Of a stretch of 64,000 bases of DNA, positions 14,401 to 27,285 are shown piece after piece. The stretch is from Branchiostoma floridae (taxonomy: Eukaryota; Chordata; Leptocardii; Amphioxiformes; Branchiostomatidae), in the NCBI RefSeq assembly GCF_000003815.2, contig NC_049981.1, positions 25,167,875 through 25,231,874 on the forward strand, given 5' to 3'. Each line of letters opens with the position of its first letter. Position 1 is the stretch's first letter. The translations under genes and the position numbers were made by a program. The notes beneath the pieces were generated by a model that saw nothing but the letters and a program-made list of their open reading frames with translations, did no database searches and had not been told where the DNA came from.

Positions 14401-14556
14401 GTCGGGGTCATCGTTTTAACCAGAGACATCAGAAACGGTCTACGGGGGTTCCTTGTTAACTTGTGACAAGTGTTACTCACAGAAAAACTCCGATACAATT
14501 TCTGCGGACCCTTTTAACGTGATGGAGTTTTTAGCTGCCTGCAGAACGCCCGCCAT
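8436..14556 (-). CDS. MAD2L1: Mitotic spindle assembly checkpoint protein MAD2A, complete, 5 exons
   Basis: HORMA-domain protein that binds MAD1 and CDC20 at unattached kinetochores and restrains the anaphase-promoting complex. Exons on the minus strand: 14481-14556, 12163-12309, 11263-11383, 9772-9875, 8436-8602. All junctions are GT-AG and the phases (1,1,2,1) join to 615 nt, 204 residues plus stop; human MAD2 is 205. Landmarks read directly: N-terminal ITLKGSAEIVSEFFSYGINS, then ILYQRGIYPPETF, VQKYGLTLLV, ERWQFDIECDKT, VIRQITASVTFLPLLEENC, SFDLLIYTDKDL, and a C-terminal safety-belt region ending in SIHKVDAMVCYKNAD. The start is fixed by the MAGVLQAAKNS exon, with ATG in an AAGATGGCGG context. 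Intron 1 (12310-14480) carries two hAT-like elements. No frameshift or missing segment is seen, so the gene appears intact. Identity is certain at family level; MAD2L2 is excluded by the close match to MAD2A. Confidence 0.97.
8680..9195 (-). mobile_element. tRNA-derived SINE, about 510 bp
   Basis: Read on the minus strand, a tRNA-like head has a box A region near GTAGCACAGTGGT and a B box within GCGGGTTTGAATCC (9115-9190). The body contains GGAAAGGCACTTTACACGAC and GAAAATGAGTACC. An internal duplicated segment (about 62-bp spacing, 8780-8880) follows, then a CAATAACAATAA tail. Confidence 0.75.
12423..12745. mobile_element. hAT-like MITE with 5-bp target duplication
   Basis: Ends CAGGGCTCAAAATTCAG and its inverse (CAGGGCTCGAAATACTGG) are flanked by AGACG at 12418-12422 and 12746-12750. 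Internal GGTGCACC palindromes are repeated four times. Confidence 0.85.
13001..13646. mobile_element. Fold-back hAT-like element, 646 bp, long inverted arms
   Basis: Arms of about 210 bp (13001-13215 and 13440-13646) are near-perfect inverted copies starting CAGGGGTGCCTAAGCATTT. The 5-bp ATGTC flanks it on both sides (12996-13000 and 13647-13651). Arms are themselves built of roughly 45-bp subrepeats (TTCGCACGAATCACTATG). The loop is GC-rich and holds AAGATGGCGGC with a 21-codon frame. Confidence 0.92.
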
Positions 14557-14645
14557 CTTCTTTGAAATCTAAGCACGTCTAACAAGACAACTGTTTTCAT
14601 TGGCTAGCTTTGCCGCCATAATGTGAACCATTTTCCCATTGGTCG
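14557..14645 (-). promoter_or_regulatory. MAD2L1 proximal promoter with two CCAAT boxes and a CHR-like site
   Basis: On the minus strand, CCAAT pentamers lie at 14638-14642 and 14599-14603. A TTTGAA/TTCAAA hexamer, the core of the cell-cycle homology region, lies at 14561-14566, just 5' of the start codon. Paired NF-Y sites upstream of a CHR are the standard layout of G2/M genes in animals. The motifs are short, so function is an inference from position and from the gene's role. Confidence 0.4.
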
Positions 14646-15078
14646 ATGTTTGATTTCCCGTCATGCTATAAAACTTCGTACATTCTCGATCATCACGCGA
14701 GATTTCGTTACTCCACCAGAACTTTCGGACGAGAGGAGACGCCAAGTTGAGGTAGGTGAAACTATTTTTTATTATTTTCCCTCCAAGCAACCATCTCCTT
14801 CCCTTGCTGACACTTTAAACATTTACGTAGGTGCCGTAGACACGTATGCAAGTTATGTTGTGCCGACTCGGGGCCGAATGTTCGCACGATTTCGCATTTC
14901 TACCAGTCGGGATGATATGTCAACAGCAGACGACACTGATTCCTCAACTCCAAGGCCGACACTTTACACGTTGGCAAATGATCCCTGTCTTTTGAACCGA
15001 TGCCTGAACTTTTTCCGATCGTTCTCCGATATACTTAAACGACGTACAAAAACCCTCCTACGTGTCCAGAAGCGTTAG
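14623..15078 (+). other. Divergent open frame beside MAD2L1, coding status doubtful
   Basis: A 151-codon open frame begins about 65 bp from the MAD2L1 start, in the opposite direction. It matches no family I know, and there is no domain, signal peptide or membrane segment. A good donor-like GAG|GTAGGT occurs at about 14749-14757. The stretch may therefore be a transcribed 5' exon of a divergent gene rather than protein coding. Confidence 0.2.
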
Positions 15079-16454
15079 ATTTTAGAATTTTGGGAACCAT
15101 CCAAAGTCTTAGAAAAATCGAGACGAGACAAACCAAACGGGGGCCCGGGGTGAGACGACATTTAAAATACCGACGCGCACGGAAGTGGTGGAACAATGCC
15201 CAAACAACAAAGTCTACTGTCTAGACCCCATCACTTTCAGGGTCTTCTAAACGTCTTGAGATGTTCCGGTACGTTCTGGAAGTCGCCATTTTGAGACCCA
15301 AGGCCCGCACGTAGTGGTAGAGGGTCACGTAGACCCAGGGGAAGGAGGAGTCGAATTACTCTCCTCGCATCTGGTCCACATTGGCAGATTGATAATCAAA
15401 TGCTGGCGTACTTTTCACAGCAGGTCAAGCCAAAGTAGACGTATTTGCCCTCTAACCATTGCCTAGTTCATGGCCATCACATCTAGTGGCCAGCTGATGT
15501 CAGAAACCTATAGCATCAGATAACAGATGTCAAAAACTCACTGTAAGGCTTTTGAAAGTTTGTTTTATGCATTGTTTGGACATGAGAATCACATCATGGA
15601 TCAAACCATGGTCACAGATTTGTGGGTGAGATATTTGAAAGTGGGAAAAAGGAAGAGAAGGAAAAAGTACGAATATGAAAGATGAAGTCATCATTAATTC
15701 TACAAGCTGACTTGTAACATAGGTAAACAAAACAGTGGACTACTGTGTTGATTTGATTTTGCAAGGAAGGAAATTACATATTCATACACCCTTCTGAGTT
15801 ATCCTGGTCCATCCCTAATTTATTTAGATTCGAGTGTGTGTATTAACAACCTAGTGCAGCCCTGTGAACAGTGTATTTTTATGCAAATGCCAAAACAGAA
15901 GTAATAGGAGAAGCCTTAACAGTCTTTTTGTCACACCGTTAAGATGATGTGTATTTTTTTCAAGGGCTGTGAATTGGCACTGAGTCACATGATCCTTTGT
16001 AACAAATTTGAACAGGAATTCAGAAGTTGCAGTTTTGGTGCTTCTAAAAGCTACTTGATACTCGGAAAAATTCAAGACCCCCTATCCAAATGTTTAAATG
16101 GGGACTGTGCCAGACAGGGAAGCCATCAAACTCAAAGGAGCGAATCCGAGCTAGAGTACAATATTAGGATGGATTCCAGGCTATGTATCTTTGCTCTTGT
16201 CGTTAAATGCGGTCAGTCCAACCCATAACCTGTCCAAGCCAATTAGATGTGCTTACCAACACTTGTGCCTTTTAATTTAAACCTTAGCACACTGCACGTT
16301 TGGCTACCAATTCAGGTGTTGGGCAGCAGGGAAGATTTAATACAGCATCATGTGTAAATTTAGTTCTTGAAGGGTAAAATGTTCAAGGGATGTTTCTTGT
16401 CAAACAGACTGCTGGGGTAATGTTGCTTGGCAAAGGCTGTACCAGGTGTTTATA

Positions 16455-16560
16455 ATGATTGATTGATTGATTGAAGACCTTTATTGCACATATATGCAGC
16501 ACCGGCCTAAGAGAAAGTACAGGTCACAACAAGACTTTTGACAGATACAAAATGAAACTA
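16455..16560 (-). mobile_element. LINE 3' tail with GATT tetranucleotide repeat
   Basis: Four GATT units at about 16457-16475 are followed by GAAGACCTTTATTGCAC. This is the reversed 3' terminus of a CR1/Crack-type LINE, with a terminal TCAA-type repeat. Confidence 0.55.
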
Positions 16561-16999
16561 TAGTTGGATAAATTCAACTTTTTACTTTTCTGTTATAGTG
16601 GAGATAAAAGAACAGATATGTTTTATGATAGATGATTTGTCTGGTTGCATTAGGAATGTGAATTTTTTCTACAGAACTTAGGTGTGGATGAAAATTTATA
16701 AAACAGACATGGGTCAAATGTTATGGATCCAGAAGGCTTAGGTTTTGTGGAAGCTTTTGGTTGTTGTTAATGTTAGCCTCTGGAATCTCACCTGTGCTTG
16801 TAAAATAACTCAACAATCATCAAGAAGAGAAAATGCTAGATGTCATTGGCTGAAAGCGTGAGCCATATTAAACAACGTCACATCATACAACTAGGAGTAA
16901 AAAAAAATCTGTCTGGCTCTGAGGTTAAATCAGTTTTCTCTATCATGTTATTGGGAACCAGGGACTTGAAGCCATGATTGTTTTGGTCTACAGCTGAAG

Positions 17000-17105
17000 C
17001 AAGATTGCCTTAGCATGTGCAGTCCAGTGGTTGGTGACTCTGCCCCTGGACCAAGAGGTTTGGGATTGAATTCACTACAAGTCCAGGCTAATGTCGCTCA
17101 CCCGA
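17000..17105 (+). mobile_element. Degenerate tRNA-like SINE head
   Basis: The plus strand has CAGTGGTTGGTGACTC and CCAAGAGGTTTGGGATTGAA, a decayed A box and B box pair in the order and spacing of the SINE head at 9115-9190. Confidence 0.4.
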
Positions 17106-17744
17106 GATTCACGCTACTTTAAAGGGGCAACGTTTAGCTGGCTGTATTTTCACGATTAGGCTAAAAAAATATAATGCAGGAAACAAACCACTGTGCTGGC
17201 ATGGCAGTAAATGTCTCTAATGTCACACGATTTGGGTCAACAGACTTGTTCAAGTTGTCGTACTGTCCGACTCGTACATGTATGATATTGTATCTAAACT
17301 TCAGTAAAGTTCACTACTTGACATACTGCATACTATACCTGAGAGTGAGAGCAAATAAGAGATTATACGAAAAGTCAAAGGAGGCTTGTTTTAACGCTCA
17401 TTTCTTGTATAGCAACATATTTTTGCTTGTTTAAGAGGCTGATCATTTGTTTATGTCTGTGTGTCTTTGCGTGTGTGTGTGTGTCTGTTTGCTAGTCTAT
17501 CTGGCTGTGTGCTTGTTCCTTGTGTGTATGTGTACACATGTGTGTGTGTATGAGTCTATGACTTGCAAATATCATTGGTGAAATCACGATGTAAAGTGTG
17601 GAATGCAAAGTACTAGTATGTAATTTTGCGCTGTGATTATTTTTAAAGTGGAAAGGTCACTGCAAAACCTTCAAATATGAAACCAACGCAAGCTGACAAG
17701 CATTTTTATGTGCAGTTCTTCAAATGTACTTTACACATGTCATG

Positions 17745-17885
17745 ATGAGTCAGTGAGGAAATTGATGTAGAGTGCCTTTACCAATGGCACAACATAAGGA
17801 CCTGTCTGGAGTTCAAACTCATTACATTACCTCCAGGAAACTGAGTCGACAACCCTAACCACAAGGCCACTGTCTGCCGCGCTCA
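17745..17885 (-). mobile_element. tRNA-derived SINE fragment
   Basis: The minus strand reads GTGGCCTTGTGGTTAGGGTT as box A and GAGTTTGAACTCC as box B. It then has a GGTAAAGGCACTCTAC and TTTCCTCACT body like the element at 8680-9195. Confidence 0.6.
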
Positions 17886-20800
17886 CTTTTCCAGGTTTTG
17901 TCTCTTTCTTTTCCTTTGTACAAATTGTAGGAACATAAGAGTAAGAGTAAAATGCTGGTGTATAACAGGCAAGTGTGGATGTAATTGAGATACTACTTAT
18001 AGAGATAATACAGAGAACTTGAATTTAAAAAACAAACAGTTAGCATGCAATATGATCTCAAAATTTACAAGCCTTCAAATTACTGTAAATTGATTTATTC
18101 TTGCTTGGACTTGATTTCGTGGTAGGAATGGATGGTTGTTAATTTCCAGATGAATTTTATATATGGTCGTGGTTGAAACAATTCTATGGTACAATGGTGA
18201 TGCACTGGAAACGCACATTTCAGCATAATAAAGTCTTGAGTCACTTGAAAATACAACTGCCGTAAATATTTCGAGATACACTGTATATAATAGTAGGATA
18301 GCAACATCATAAGGCTTGAGAAAATTAGTCTGATTCCCACAGGGCAATTACAGCAGGCATATTTGATTAAATTGATTTAATCATAGTTACTTTTCCCTGA
18401 ATTATTGATAAGTCGGCACAACAGGGCACACCATAATTATATCAGTATGATCACAAAGCCAGGTTTTGGTTTGATAAATAATAGAAAAACAGTCATTGAC
18501 AGGACATTGATTATAGGTATTCCTTTAAGTGGATTAAGATACAGTAATATTTTATAACCTTCAGAATGGTACTTCGAGTGACAGTACTTAGTTATGAACA
18601 AAAGTTCTATGTAGAGATAATGGTCTAAAGCCAACTGGAATTCTGAGAAATTGGAGAGTTTGCTATCATTATTGGCCTTCTGACTGATCAGGCTTCTCTG
18701 ACATTACAACCACTGGCTATTAAAGGAAAAGGTTTTAGTAGTGGAACATCAACCACTGTTGAAAAATACAGGCAGCCCGTAAAAAGTTGATTGACAATGG
18801 TAACGGGGTATCAATTGACTTGTTTGTTTTTTCTTTGAAACCTGATTTCCAGAGTCAGAATCAGCCATGCATTTATAAATATTTATGGAAACAAAAACTG
18901 GTTAAAAGCAGTTCTTCTGCATTTTGTTAGGTCTTGTGTGAGAGAGAAACAGGTTTGGATAGAACATGATGATAATTCAACGCTGAACTTGTCAACCACG
19001 ATTTAGAGAGGATCTCCTAAATATTGTAAGAAACATGTATCAATTCTCTCTGTAGATTCTATCTGAAAGCTTTAAACAAATCTGTGTTCTCCAGAAATAC
19101 ATTGCCAACCCTTAACTTGACTCTGAAGTGACCATGCCAAGCTTGACCTGTTTAGTCCATCCAAGTTTAAGGCTGTTGATTGCCTGCGTACAACAATGGT
19201 AGAACTGTCTTTGATTGCAGTCCACCATCACTGCAGTCCCAAGGTCAACCCTCTACCATAAATAACACAGCTTGCCTGGCTGTAACCTTTCCTCTTGTCC
19301 AATCCAATTTAGGGAAGTGGTAGCAATCCAATACTGCAGTGAACACTGTGCGCTGTACTGGGTACCATTTTGATTCCATGCAATTCCTTCAGGTACACTT
19401 CCAAAATGACCAATGCCAGTGTATTGTACCTAAATAAGAATATGTGCAAATACTTCTTTTTTATTTTGTGACAAAAAAAAACCTCAAATTCTGACCATAA
19501 GATGGAATCCTAGCACTTAAGTTTAAAAAGATGGAAACATTGTATGGGCATTGAGATCAGCACTACATTGGATTTGGTGAGAATAGACTCCATGTCATAT
19601 ACCTACATGTGATTTAAGACAAGATAGGTTACAATGTAGAAGTGTTCAGGTACAGGTTCACCATCTAAACCTCTGCACCTTTAGGCTGTAGCTAATGTTG
19701 TTCAATGTCATTACATTATAGTTCACAGCCTTATATATACCTTCTTGATACATGTAAATGAGTAAAACTATTGCCTCTTCACTTCACTTAGTAGGCAGCA
19801 ATTGCAGTGCAATCTCACTCAGTCACTGGGACCCAAATGGGATCTGTGTAATCCATAGAATATCATGAAAAATTGCAATTTCATGCCAGATACATAGAAG
19901 CATGACTGAAAAGACAACAACACTAAAAGCGTAGAAAAGAAGTTTTCTATTTGTAGCATTCGCATCATCAAGTCTTTCGGTCACAGCGAGGTCGTTACCT
20001 TAGTGGAATGGGAGTGTAAGTGTGTATCAGACAAGTATCAAACCCAGAGTAAATAGCTATATGGCATTGAGGACAGCCCTGTAGCTAGACTGTTGACAGT
20101 AGCCACCCTGTAGCTAGACTGTTGACAGTCTGGCTAGGTGGGGTCTGCCTACTTCCTTCTATTGCCAGCCAAACTTGGAAGACAGTCTGGTCATGGGTAC
20201 TGTAATTCTTAAAACATTTGCAGTAGTATGACTATGATGATTGCAGGGTTTTTTACATTGACATTGAGTCCTCCCCCCACATACAGATTCTCTGTGTTTG
20301 CCCACAGCCACTTTAAACGCTGTAAGTGATCAGATACAGATACGGATATGTCTCCTTTCCCCAAACAGCAAGATGAAGTGTCCTTGAACTTAAAGGAATT
20401 TACAGTAGGTTAAGCATTAAGGAAATGGCAAATACTGCGCCAGTAGCAGTGGTTATTTAAAAAAATTGTTTAATTAGTACTTAGAATTGCAGGCATACAT
20501 CCCAGTGATGTCATTGAAATGTCATGTGAAATGTCATTGGAGTAAACTCTCCTGTGCCCTGGAGCTAACTTCAATTGACCAACATTAAGTTGCTCAAGTA
20601 AAACATTTCAGTCTGACCCCTGTAAAAGAGTCCTAACACAGCCAAGAAGAGTATAGATAATCCTCACAGTATACTGAGCTAAAACACAAGCTGTACTACA
20701 ATTTGCTACTTTCAAACCCCCAGCAGATGTTATATAGACGGTTGTCAAGTTTTCTGACTGGCTAGCTTTTCTGTCCACCCAACATCTGCTTGGAGATCAG

Positions 20801-21404
20801 TCATAGCCTGCAGCTACAAGAATAGCCCTATTTGATGAATGACCAGGCATGCCAGGATGCAGCACCACATGTGCAACTTGAACTCCTGCCAAGTTCTGCA
20901 AACAGATTTTCTTCATTTGCTGTATCTCCAGTCCAGTCCCAGAATTTTTTTTTGATAAAGGTAGTCAAAACACCATTATCCAGTATATGGATGGCACTTG
21001 GTATTCTAGAAAGTATAACTATGGTACAATTTTGAGTTATAATTTCTATCCATTCCATCTTCTTCAAGTTCTTGTCAAGTTATTGCATCATGATTGGCAT
21101 CTAAGCTAGAAAACAGTGAGGGCTATCTAATTCTAAGTTTATTCCAAATTCTAATTAGGACTATTATAATTTTTGTATATTGATTAAAATTTAGATATTA
21201 TAACTATTGGCCAGTTCACACAAGGAAAATTTCTGGTCTTCCGACAATGACATTCATAAGACACATCTTTGACATAAAGCACATTGTCAACAGATATTTT
21301 ATGGCCCAGTCATACATAAAGGATTGCAAAAAGTAGGCTTGAGTAGGCTTACCAAAAAGTATAACTTGGTAAGGCTGTTATCCCCAACTGAGGTGAAGCA
21401 TGAT

Positions 21405-21447
21405 TATTACCTCCATGAAAAAATGGAGGTATAGTTTTGAGTGTGTC

Positions 21448-21482
<35 letters not shown>

Positions 21483-22500
21483 GTCTGTGTGTCCGCATAT
21501 TTGTGGTCATCATAACTTGAGAACCTCTTGATGGACTACTATGATATTTGGTATGTAGGTAGGGGTTGGGAAGACGAAGGTCAAGGTCAATTTTGGGCCC
21601 CCTGGTGTGTGGCCTTGGTACTGCAGCGCAACTTCCGGTTTTGCTATCTCGGTGTTCTGAACATGCTATGGTCAAGATTTTTGAGCATTAGATAGCTCTT
21701 GTGCTCAGGAAAAAATTACGTAAGTTTGGGCCCCCTAGCGTCAAGTTTGGGAATAGCAGGGGCATTTTTGTCAAAAACTTCTGACGAGGATAACTCAAGA
21801 AGGGAACAACGGATTCTCATCATTTTTGGTATGTGGGTACCTTAGACAATTTTGTACAAGATTAAATACTAATTATGCAAAATAGGAGTACATTTGCATA
21901 ATTAATGAGGATATTATATCATGGCAGTTTTTTCAATGTATCTCTTGTCCTGGATGTGATATGGTCTTGACATTTGGCTGGTAGATAGCTTGCAGTGTCA
22001 TGACAAAGTGGGGCAGGTTTCAGCCCCCTAACATTTAATTGCGGAACTGCAGGGGCGTTTTTGTCAAGACATTCTAAAGAGGATAAGTGCAGAAAGGATT
22101 GATGGATTGGCATCATACTAGGCATGCGGGTACCTTAGGCAAATATGTTCATAATGACATACATTTTATGCAAATGAGGACTTAATTTGCATGATTAATG
22201 AGGAAATTGTATAATTCCATTGTTTTCAATAACTGGACTTCAATAAATGTAACACATGTTAACTATGATAGGTGGAATATAAGCAGATACCAAATATGGT
22301 AATGAGGAACTTATTTGCATAATTTATGTAAAAATTGCAAAAACGCTTTATGATTAATAATGGGAATTTTATAATGGTGACATGTGTACGTTAGTCAATG
22401 ATGAACAATACCATGCATAAATTATGTTAATGTGCTAGTCAATTGCATGAAATTTACGAAAGCTCTAAATTTTCATGGAGGTATGAGGTCGCCGAACTCT
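21405..22500 (+). repeat. Longest dispersed repeat copy of the same family
   Basis: Begins TTACCTCCATGAAAAAATGG and ends CATGGAGGTATGAGG, so the two termini are inverted around ACCTCCATGAAAA. It includes a GT microsatellite (21438-21490) and runs of TTTGCATAATTAATGAGGA. No coding potential. Confidence 0.75.
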
Positions 22501-22749
22501 AGTTTAACTAGTAGTAGGTCATGGCAGCTTTGATGCCAAACACACCTGGTGTCAACCCTTACTCTTCTTGATAAGTGTGATGGATAATTATACTGCCAGA
22601 AATTTTGATGCCTGAAGCTTCCATTCATGATAGGGCAGCCAACTTTGTAAAGGACCAATACAAACAATGGAGAATTTGAAATGGAAAAATTGCACTTCTG
22701 AAAATTAAAATGGGGAAAGAAAAATGTCTTTCTTTTAAAAGGACCCTTA

Positions 22750-24001
22750 TGCCACACCAATTTAATTTCTTGGTTCACGGATTCGCTCGCTCCTATTTTT
22801 TGCAAGTGCAAGGAATAATCACGTAGCATACGAAGTTCGCTGTCAACTGTCACACGACTGTTTGGAACTCTTACCATCAGCCGCGGCCTTTGATGAAGTC
22901 GGCGAAAAGGTGCACTGCCTTTGCAACAAGGAAGCCGACGGTCTCACGGTGAGCGGGGCCACATGACGAGGCTTGCCCCGAAAGCCCCGGCCCCGAAAGG
23001 AAATGCCCGGGTTTTACATACAAACTTACGATGGTTTGTACTTTACGTTGCCGAACCAAAGAGCTTCAAATTTAGAACAGGAAATTTGGGAAGCGACCCG
23101 CCCTTGCTCTAGAAATGTGTCAGAGAGAATTGATTTTATTTTCCGCGCTGAAAAAGAAATGACGCAACTAATAGTAAGAGCCTATGTGATCAACCCCGCT
23201 CCCCATATAAGGAGATTCCCGGGAAAATCTGGCTGCTCCGGGGAGGGATCCCACCCCGCTATAATAGGACCGCGCCGGATCAAACCGTGGGTGATTATTT
23301 CAAGTGATTCGTTGTACATGCTTGCCGACTTGCCGTCTATGTTTCCAATCTTTGTAAAGTGTTAAGATGCTACTTACCTCGTTCAGATGAACTGACAGAT
23401 GAAGTGTGTTGTGTTAAGCGACGGTTTCTCTCATCGGCGACGGTAGGAATTGACATGAACTTTGATACGACTTAACTAAGTAAGACGCAAACGGCCGGTG
23501 TTGAAAATGTTTTATTCTCGCCGATGTGAGGGCGCCGTTATCCCTTGTATGTGCTATTGTGCTTGTGTATATTTCTCGTAGGACGTAGATACGTAATAAA
23601 TTTTTGTTGTACTAAACGTGCTGTTTCTTTTCTGTGCAAATTCTATACAATATAGAAGTGCAGCTGTGTAACATGCTTACAATCTTACCCTCATACCAGA
23701 AATCTGTGTGATCACTGCGGTGGCGGTAGCATCGGCCCCTTTCCAAAATAAAATCCAGCGTAAAACCCTCGTGTAATTTCCTTTACAAAACAGATGTATT
23801 AACAGCTCAAAATGCTGGAAATAGCGTTTTAGAGGGTCTAGATTTCAAAATTTTCCGGGGGCATAGGAACGTCGTGCCTTTGGCGCAACATCTCGCGCCT
23901 ACGGCGCTCGATAGGATTTTCAGTCAAAAGTGGGGGGACAGAAAATGATTTCGGGCTGGCTACAACCCTGCCGTGAACCAAGAAATTAAATTGGTGTGGC
24001 C
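22750..24001. mobile_element. PIF/Harbinger-like inverted-repeat element, 1252 bp, CpG-rich core
   Basis: 31-bp terminal inverted repeats with one mismatch (22750-22780 and 23971-24001), beginning GGCCACACCAATTTAATTTC on the right end read inward. TTA flanks both sides (22747-22749, 24002-24004), the Harbinger target size. No transposase is present. The core 22860-23560 is GC-rich with donor-like GTAAG sites on the minus strand (about 22872 and 23378). Confidence 0.75.
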
Positions 24002-24004
24002 TTA

Positions 24005-27000
24005 TTAGACTCTTCTTTTCCTGTCATTACAAAGTTGTCAAACTCAAACTCATACTTTCAATGTCTGGGAGTTCATTGAACCATATTGGGGCTGTCCCAC
24101 CCCTTGTCAGTATGATGCATGGGTTTGCTATTCCTGTCCCCTACTTCTACATGTAGGTCTGCTAATACACCACAGTTGTAACCTATGTCAAAAGTCATGC
24201 CTAAGGCTATCAAAGTTGTGAACTTCTGAATCATGTCAAACATCATGCCCATGGCTGTCCAGCTGTTTTGTCACAAGTTTGAAATGGCTTTAAACTCAGA
24301 AAGGTGCATGGCTAGATCTTAACAGTTTGTTAAGAACTGGAGATTCCAGGTAAAAAAGAAACAAATAGAAGTTATTTCAGGTGCATTATCACCAATGTAT
24401 TTTTGTCCTCTAAGACTCAAGATGCTTTTCAAAGACAGGTTGCAATTTCCCAGTGGGTTACCTAATTAATTGTCTTCTTGTCTTGACTTGTCTTTGCAAT
24501 CAGAGATCATCTTGGGTTCAGTCCACACCCACTGCAGGAATGAATGCTGATGGCAACCTGATTATATTTTATAAGCTAATGAAATCACCTTGTCAAATTG
24601 CTGCAGTTCCATTTTAGTATTTTTACTATTTTTTTTTTAGAAATCTACATTTTAGCTGCTTAAAGTTTTACTGTTAAAATTTGGAAAAAAGACAATTGAA
24701 AACCAGTATGATTTTTCCAGTATGAAAACCAGTATGATCTTAATTGCAAACCCAGATCTGGTATTGACTTAACGTTACTCCTCGCTTAGCACACTGAGAT
24801 AGATATGGCTTGCACAATGTTCTTTGTCCCAGAATTACATGTAGGTAAAGCGCTGCTCTACCTCAGTTCGTAATTTAATTAAAAAAGATATATGGTGGCA
24901 TGGTGCAACTGGGCAACTGTGTATTTTGATCCTAAGGTATGCTGTGGTCAGGGCCATAAATTGCAGCAATAAAATCAATAATGGTGAAAGGGGGACTGGA
25001 GGTTTGATAGTGTTATAAAAAATGCTTGTGAAGGGCACTCTGCCATTTAGGCCAAGGGCATTGCTATTGGTACACATAGTTTGATCAGCAGTCCTGGAAA
25101 AAGTACTGGTCAGTAAATCTACCTATTCTAGTGCAATTGCATGTACACATGTACTGGCCTGCATGTCCCTGGAATGTGCTGAGCGCTTGTGAGGCATGTT
25201 TGTGCTTATAAGTAAGGATAATATCTCATACAAATGTATGTATAGTTGTGTCCAAAGAGGAATTGTATGCTAGACATGGCAGATGGCTTTGTCACAAATT
25301 AGTAACAATTGAAAACCAATTGAACAGTCAGGCTGAATACACATATTCTTTGGGATAAATTTTGAACAGAGAAATTAGCTTTGGCAATCACCACTGCATC
25401 AACTGTTTTATTAGATAAATTCTAGTACTTGCAGCTAGTGCTTTTCGGAAAAAACATTCCAAGAACTAGAAGGATTAGTTAATTGGTATATGGGTAAAGA
25501 TAAAGTCACCATTCTCAATTGAGATGAGGCAGGATGCTTTTTCAAGTAGCTAGAACTAGTAGAAGTATAATATAACTTTGGTCTTGGCTGAGTCAGTTTT
25601 AGTCAAGTACACTGAATCACCCCTACTCTTTTCCTTAAGTTTCTTTCATGTGCAGAGGTCTAGGTTTGATTTCTCAGACTTATGCCCGAAGTTCCCAAAC
25701 ACATAGGGCCGCCTGCATCCCCATCTGATGGGACGAATGTGATTGTAATCACAAAGATGAAAGAAGCTTCAGGAGTAGCTACTGACAAAGTGCACTGACA
25801 TGTTATCTTCTGTCGTTAATGTAAGTCACATGCCTGAAATAGCCGGCACCATTATTGGATGGAGTCGCTTTGTTGCATGGTTTATGTCTGCACTGGGCTT
25901 CAGACACAAGGTCACTTTGGAGCCTTGAATTAAGGGCCCAACATGCAGGTCTCCTCGATATGATCAGCAATTCCAGCAGTGATTGGCTGTAGCTCTTAAC
26001 TTGATCATGCCAAGCAGAGTCATAACTCCAAACTATATACGCCATTGGTTGTAAGTTTGACCATTCAATTTAAGCAGAGAGAGTCAGGGATATTTTGAGT
26101 AATACCTTGTGTCCTTTGTCTGATTAGAGTATTTGTAAGTGTAAGTGGACAGGCTCACAGAGATCTTTCTGGAAATTCAGATTATTTTAGCATTATGGTG
26201 CTTGCAGTACAACTATTGGAATTGGCTCACAAATTTGTCCAGGAGGGATACGACTCGCTTCTTGGTGATGGAAGTTTAAGCATTTTACTTTGTCAAATGC
26301 TGATGATGGCCATGTCCTGGGAGTAGAGCTTTACATCACATCTAATATTGCATTCATTTCAAGGACAATAAAATATTCCGTAGAAAAACCCAATTTTTTG
26401 AAAATCCAATTTGATGGTGCTGAGATTATAGTATGATTGCTGGGCGCCATTGCTTTATTCTTTAATACCCGTCACATTATCCACGATCGATGGAAGATTG
26501 GCCATATTTCAGATCGACAGAGGGTTTCTCGTATTTTTCACCTGAAAACCGTCCCTGTCACATATAAGTTCATACTTTGTACCTTGTAGGCTTGTACAAC
26601 TGTTGTGCAATAAAGTTATTGTTATAAGCGAGGCTCGGGCGATTGCCGCAGAATTGTCGTCCGATCGATTTTTGCCAAATGTGATGGGTATAAGCATGCA
26701 TCACACTGTTGATGACCTATGGTTTTATTTGTTGATCACCAGAAGATTGCCTGATTTTACAATTGACAAACAAACTACAAAATGTAAAAAGGGCCTGGTG
26801 ATATGTGAGTATTTGCCAATCGTGCAGTTACAAAGAGGACACAGACGTATTGTCTGCCAAAAATGTTCTTTTAGAGCATGCAAGCTATTTTCGTGACGTC
26901 TGATGCTGGCTTTAGAAAGATCCCTAGAGTTTTATGGAATTTGCATTTCAGCTTTGCAAATAAGCCGGATTTGGATGTTTGACAGCAGACTTGTTACATC

Positions 27001-27260
27001 AGTCCTTGATATAAAGGCTTGCAGTCTGCACCATTAACATTACACAGGTGTGAATGACAACTCTGTCAGTCTGTGTTATAGAAGCCTTCTCGTCAGGAAT
27101 GTTTTGAACTTGGATATCTGAAGTGAATGATTTCTGATGCTGCATTGGTACCTGTCTTAAAATTTATGCAGCGAGACTGAATTGACGTTACCTTACATCT
27201 CTTTTGTGTGAACGAGTTCAAAAACTACATTTTTGTACATGCTTTTGTTATTTTTTGCAG
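24005..27260 (+). other. Upstream region or first intron of P4HA
   Basis: No coding exon seen. The acceptor TTTTTTGCAG ending at 27260 precedes 25 nt of 5' UTR before the start codon, so at least one non-coding exon lies in or beyond this stretch. Confidence 0.55.
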
Positions 27261-27285
27261 GTGCTTTTTAGGCATTTCCATCACC

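Larger units (their letters stand above)
15080..22749. other. Non-coding stretch between MAD2L1 and P4HA
   Basis: Besides the SINE, LINE and dispersed repeats listed separately, I see no exon with splice sites and a credible protein on either strand. It may contain 5' UTR exons of P4HA. Confidence 0.5.

Noticed and set aside
22877-23059. First coding exon on the minus strand in the CpG-rich core
   Set aside because: Frames that reach the GTAAG donor either hit a stop or have no ATG; only a non-coding exon remains possible.
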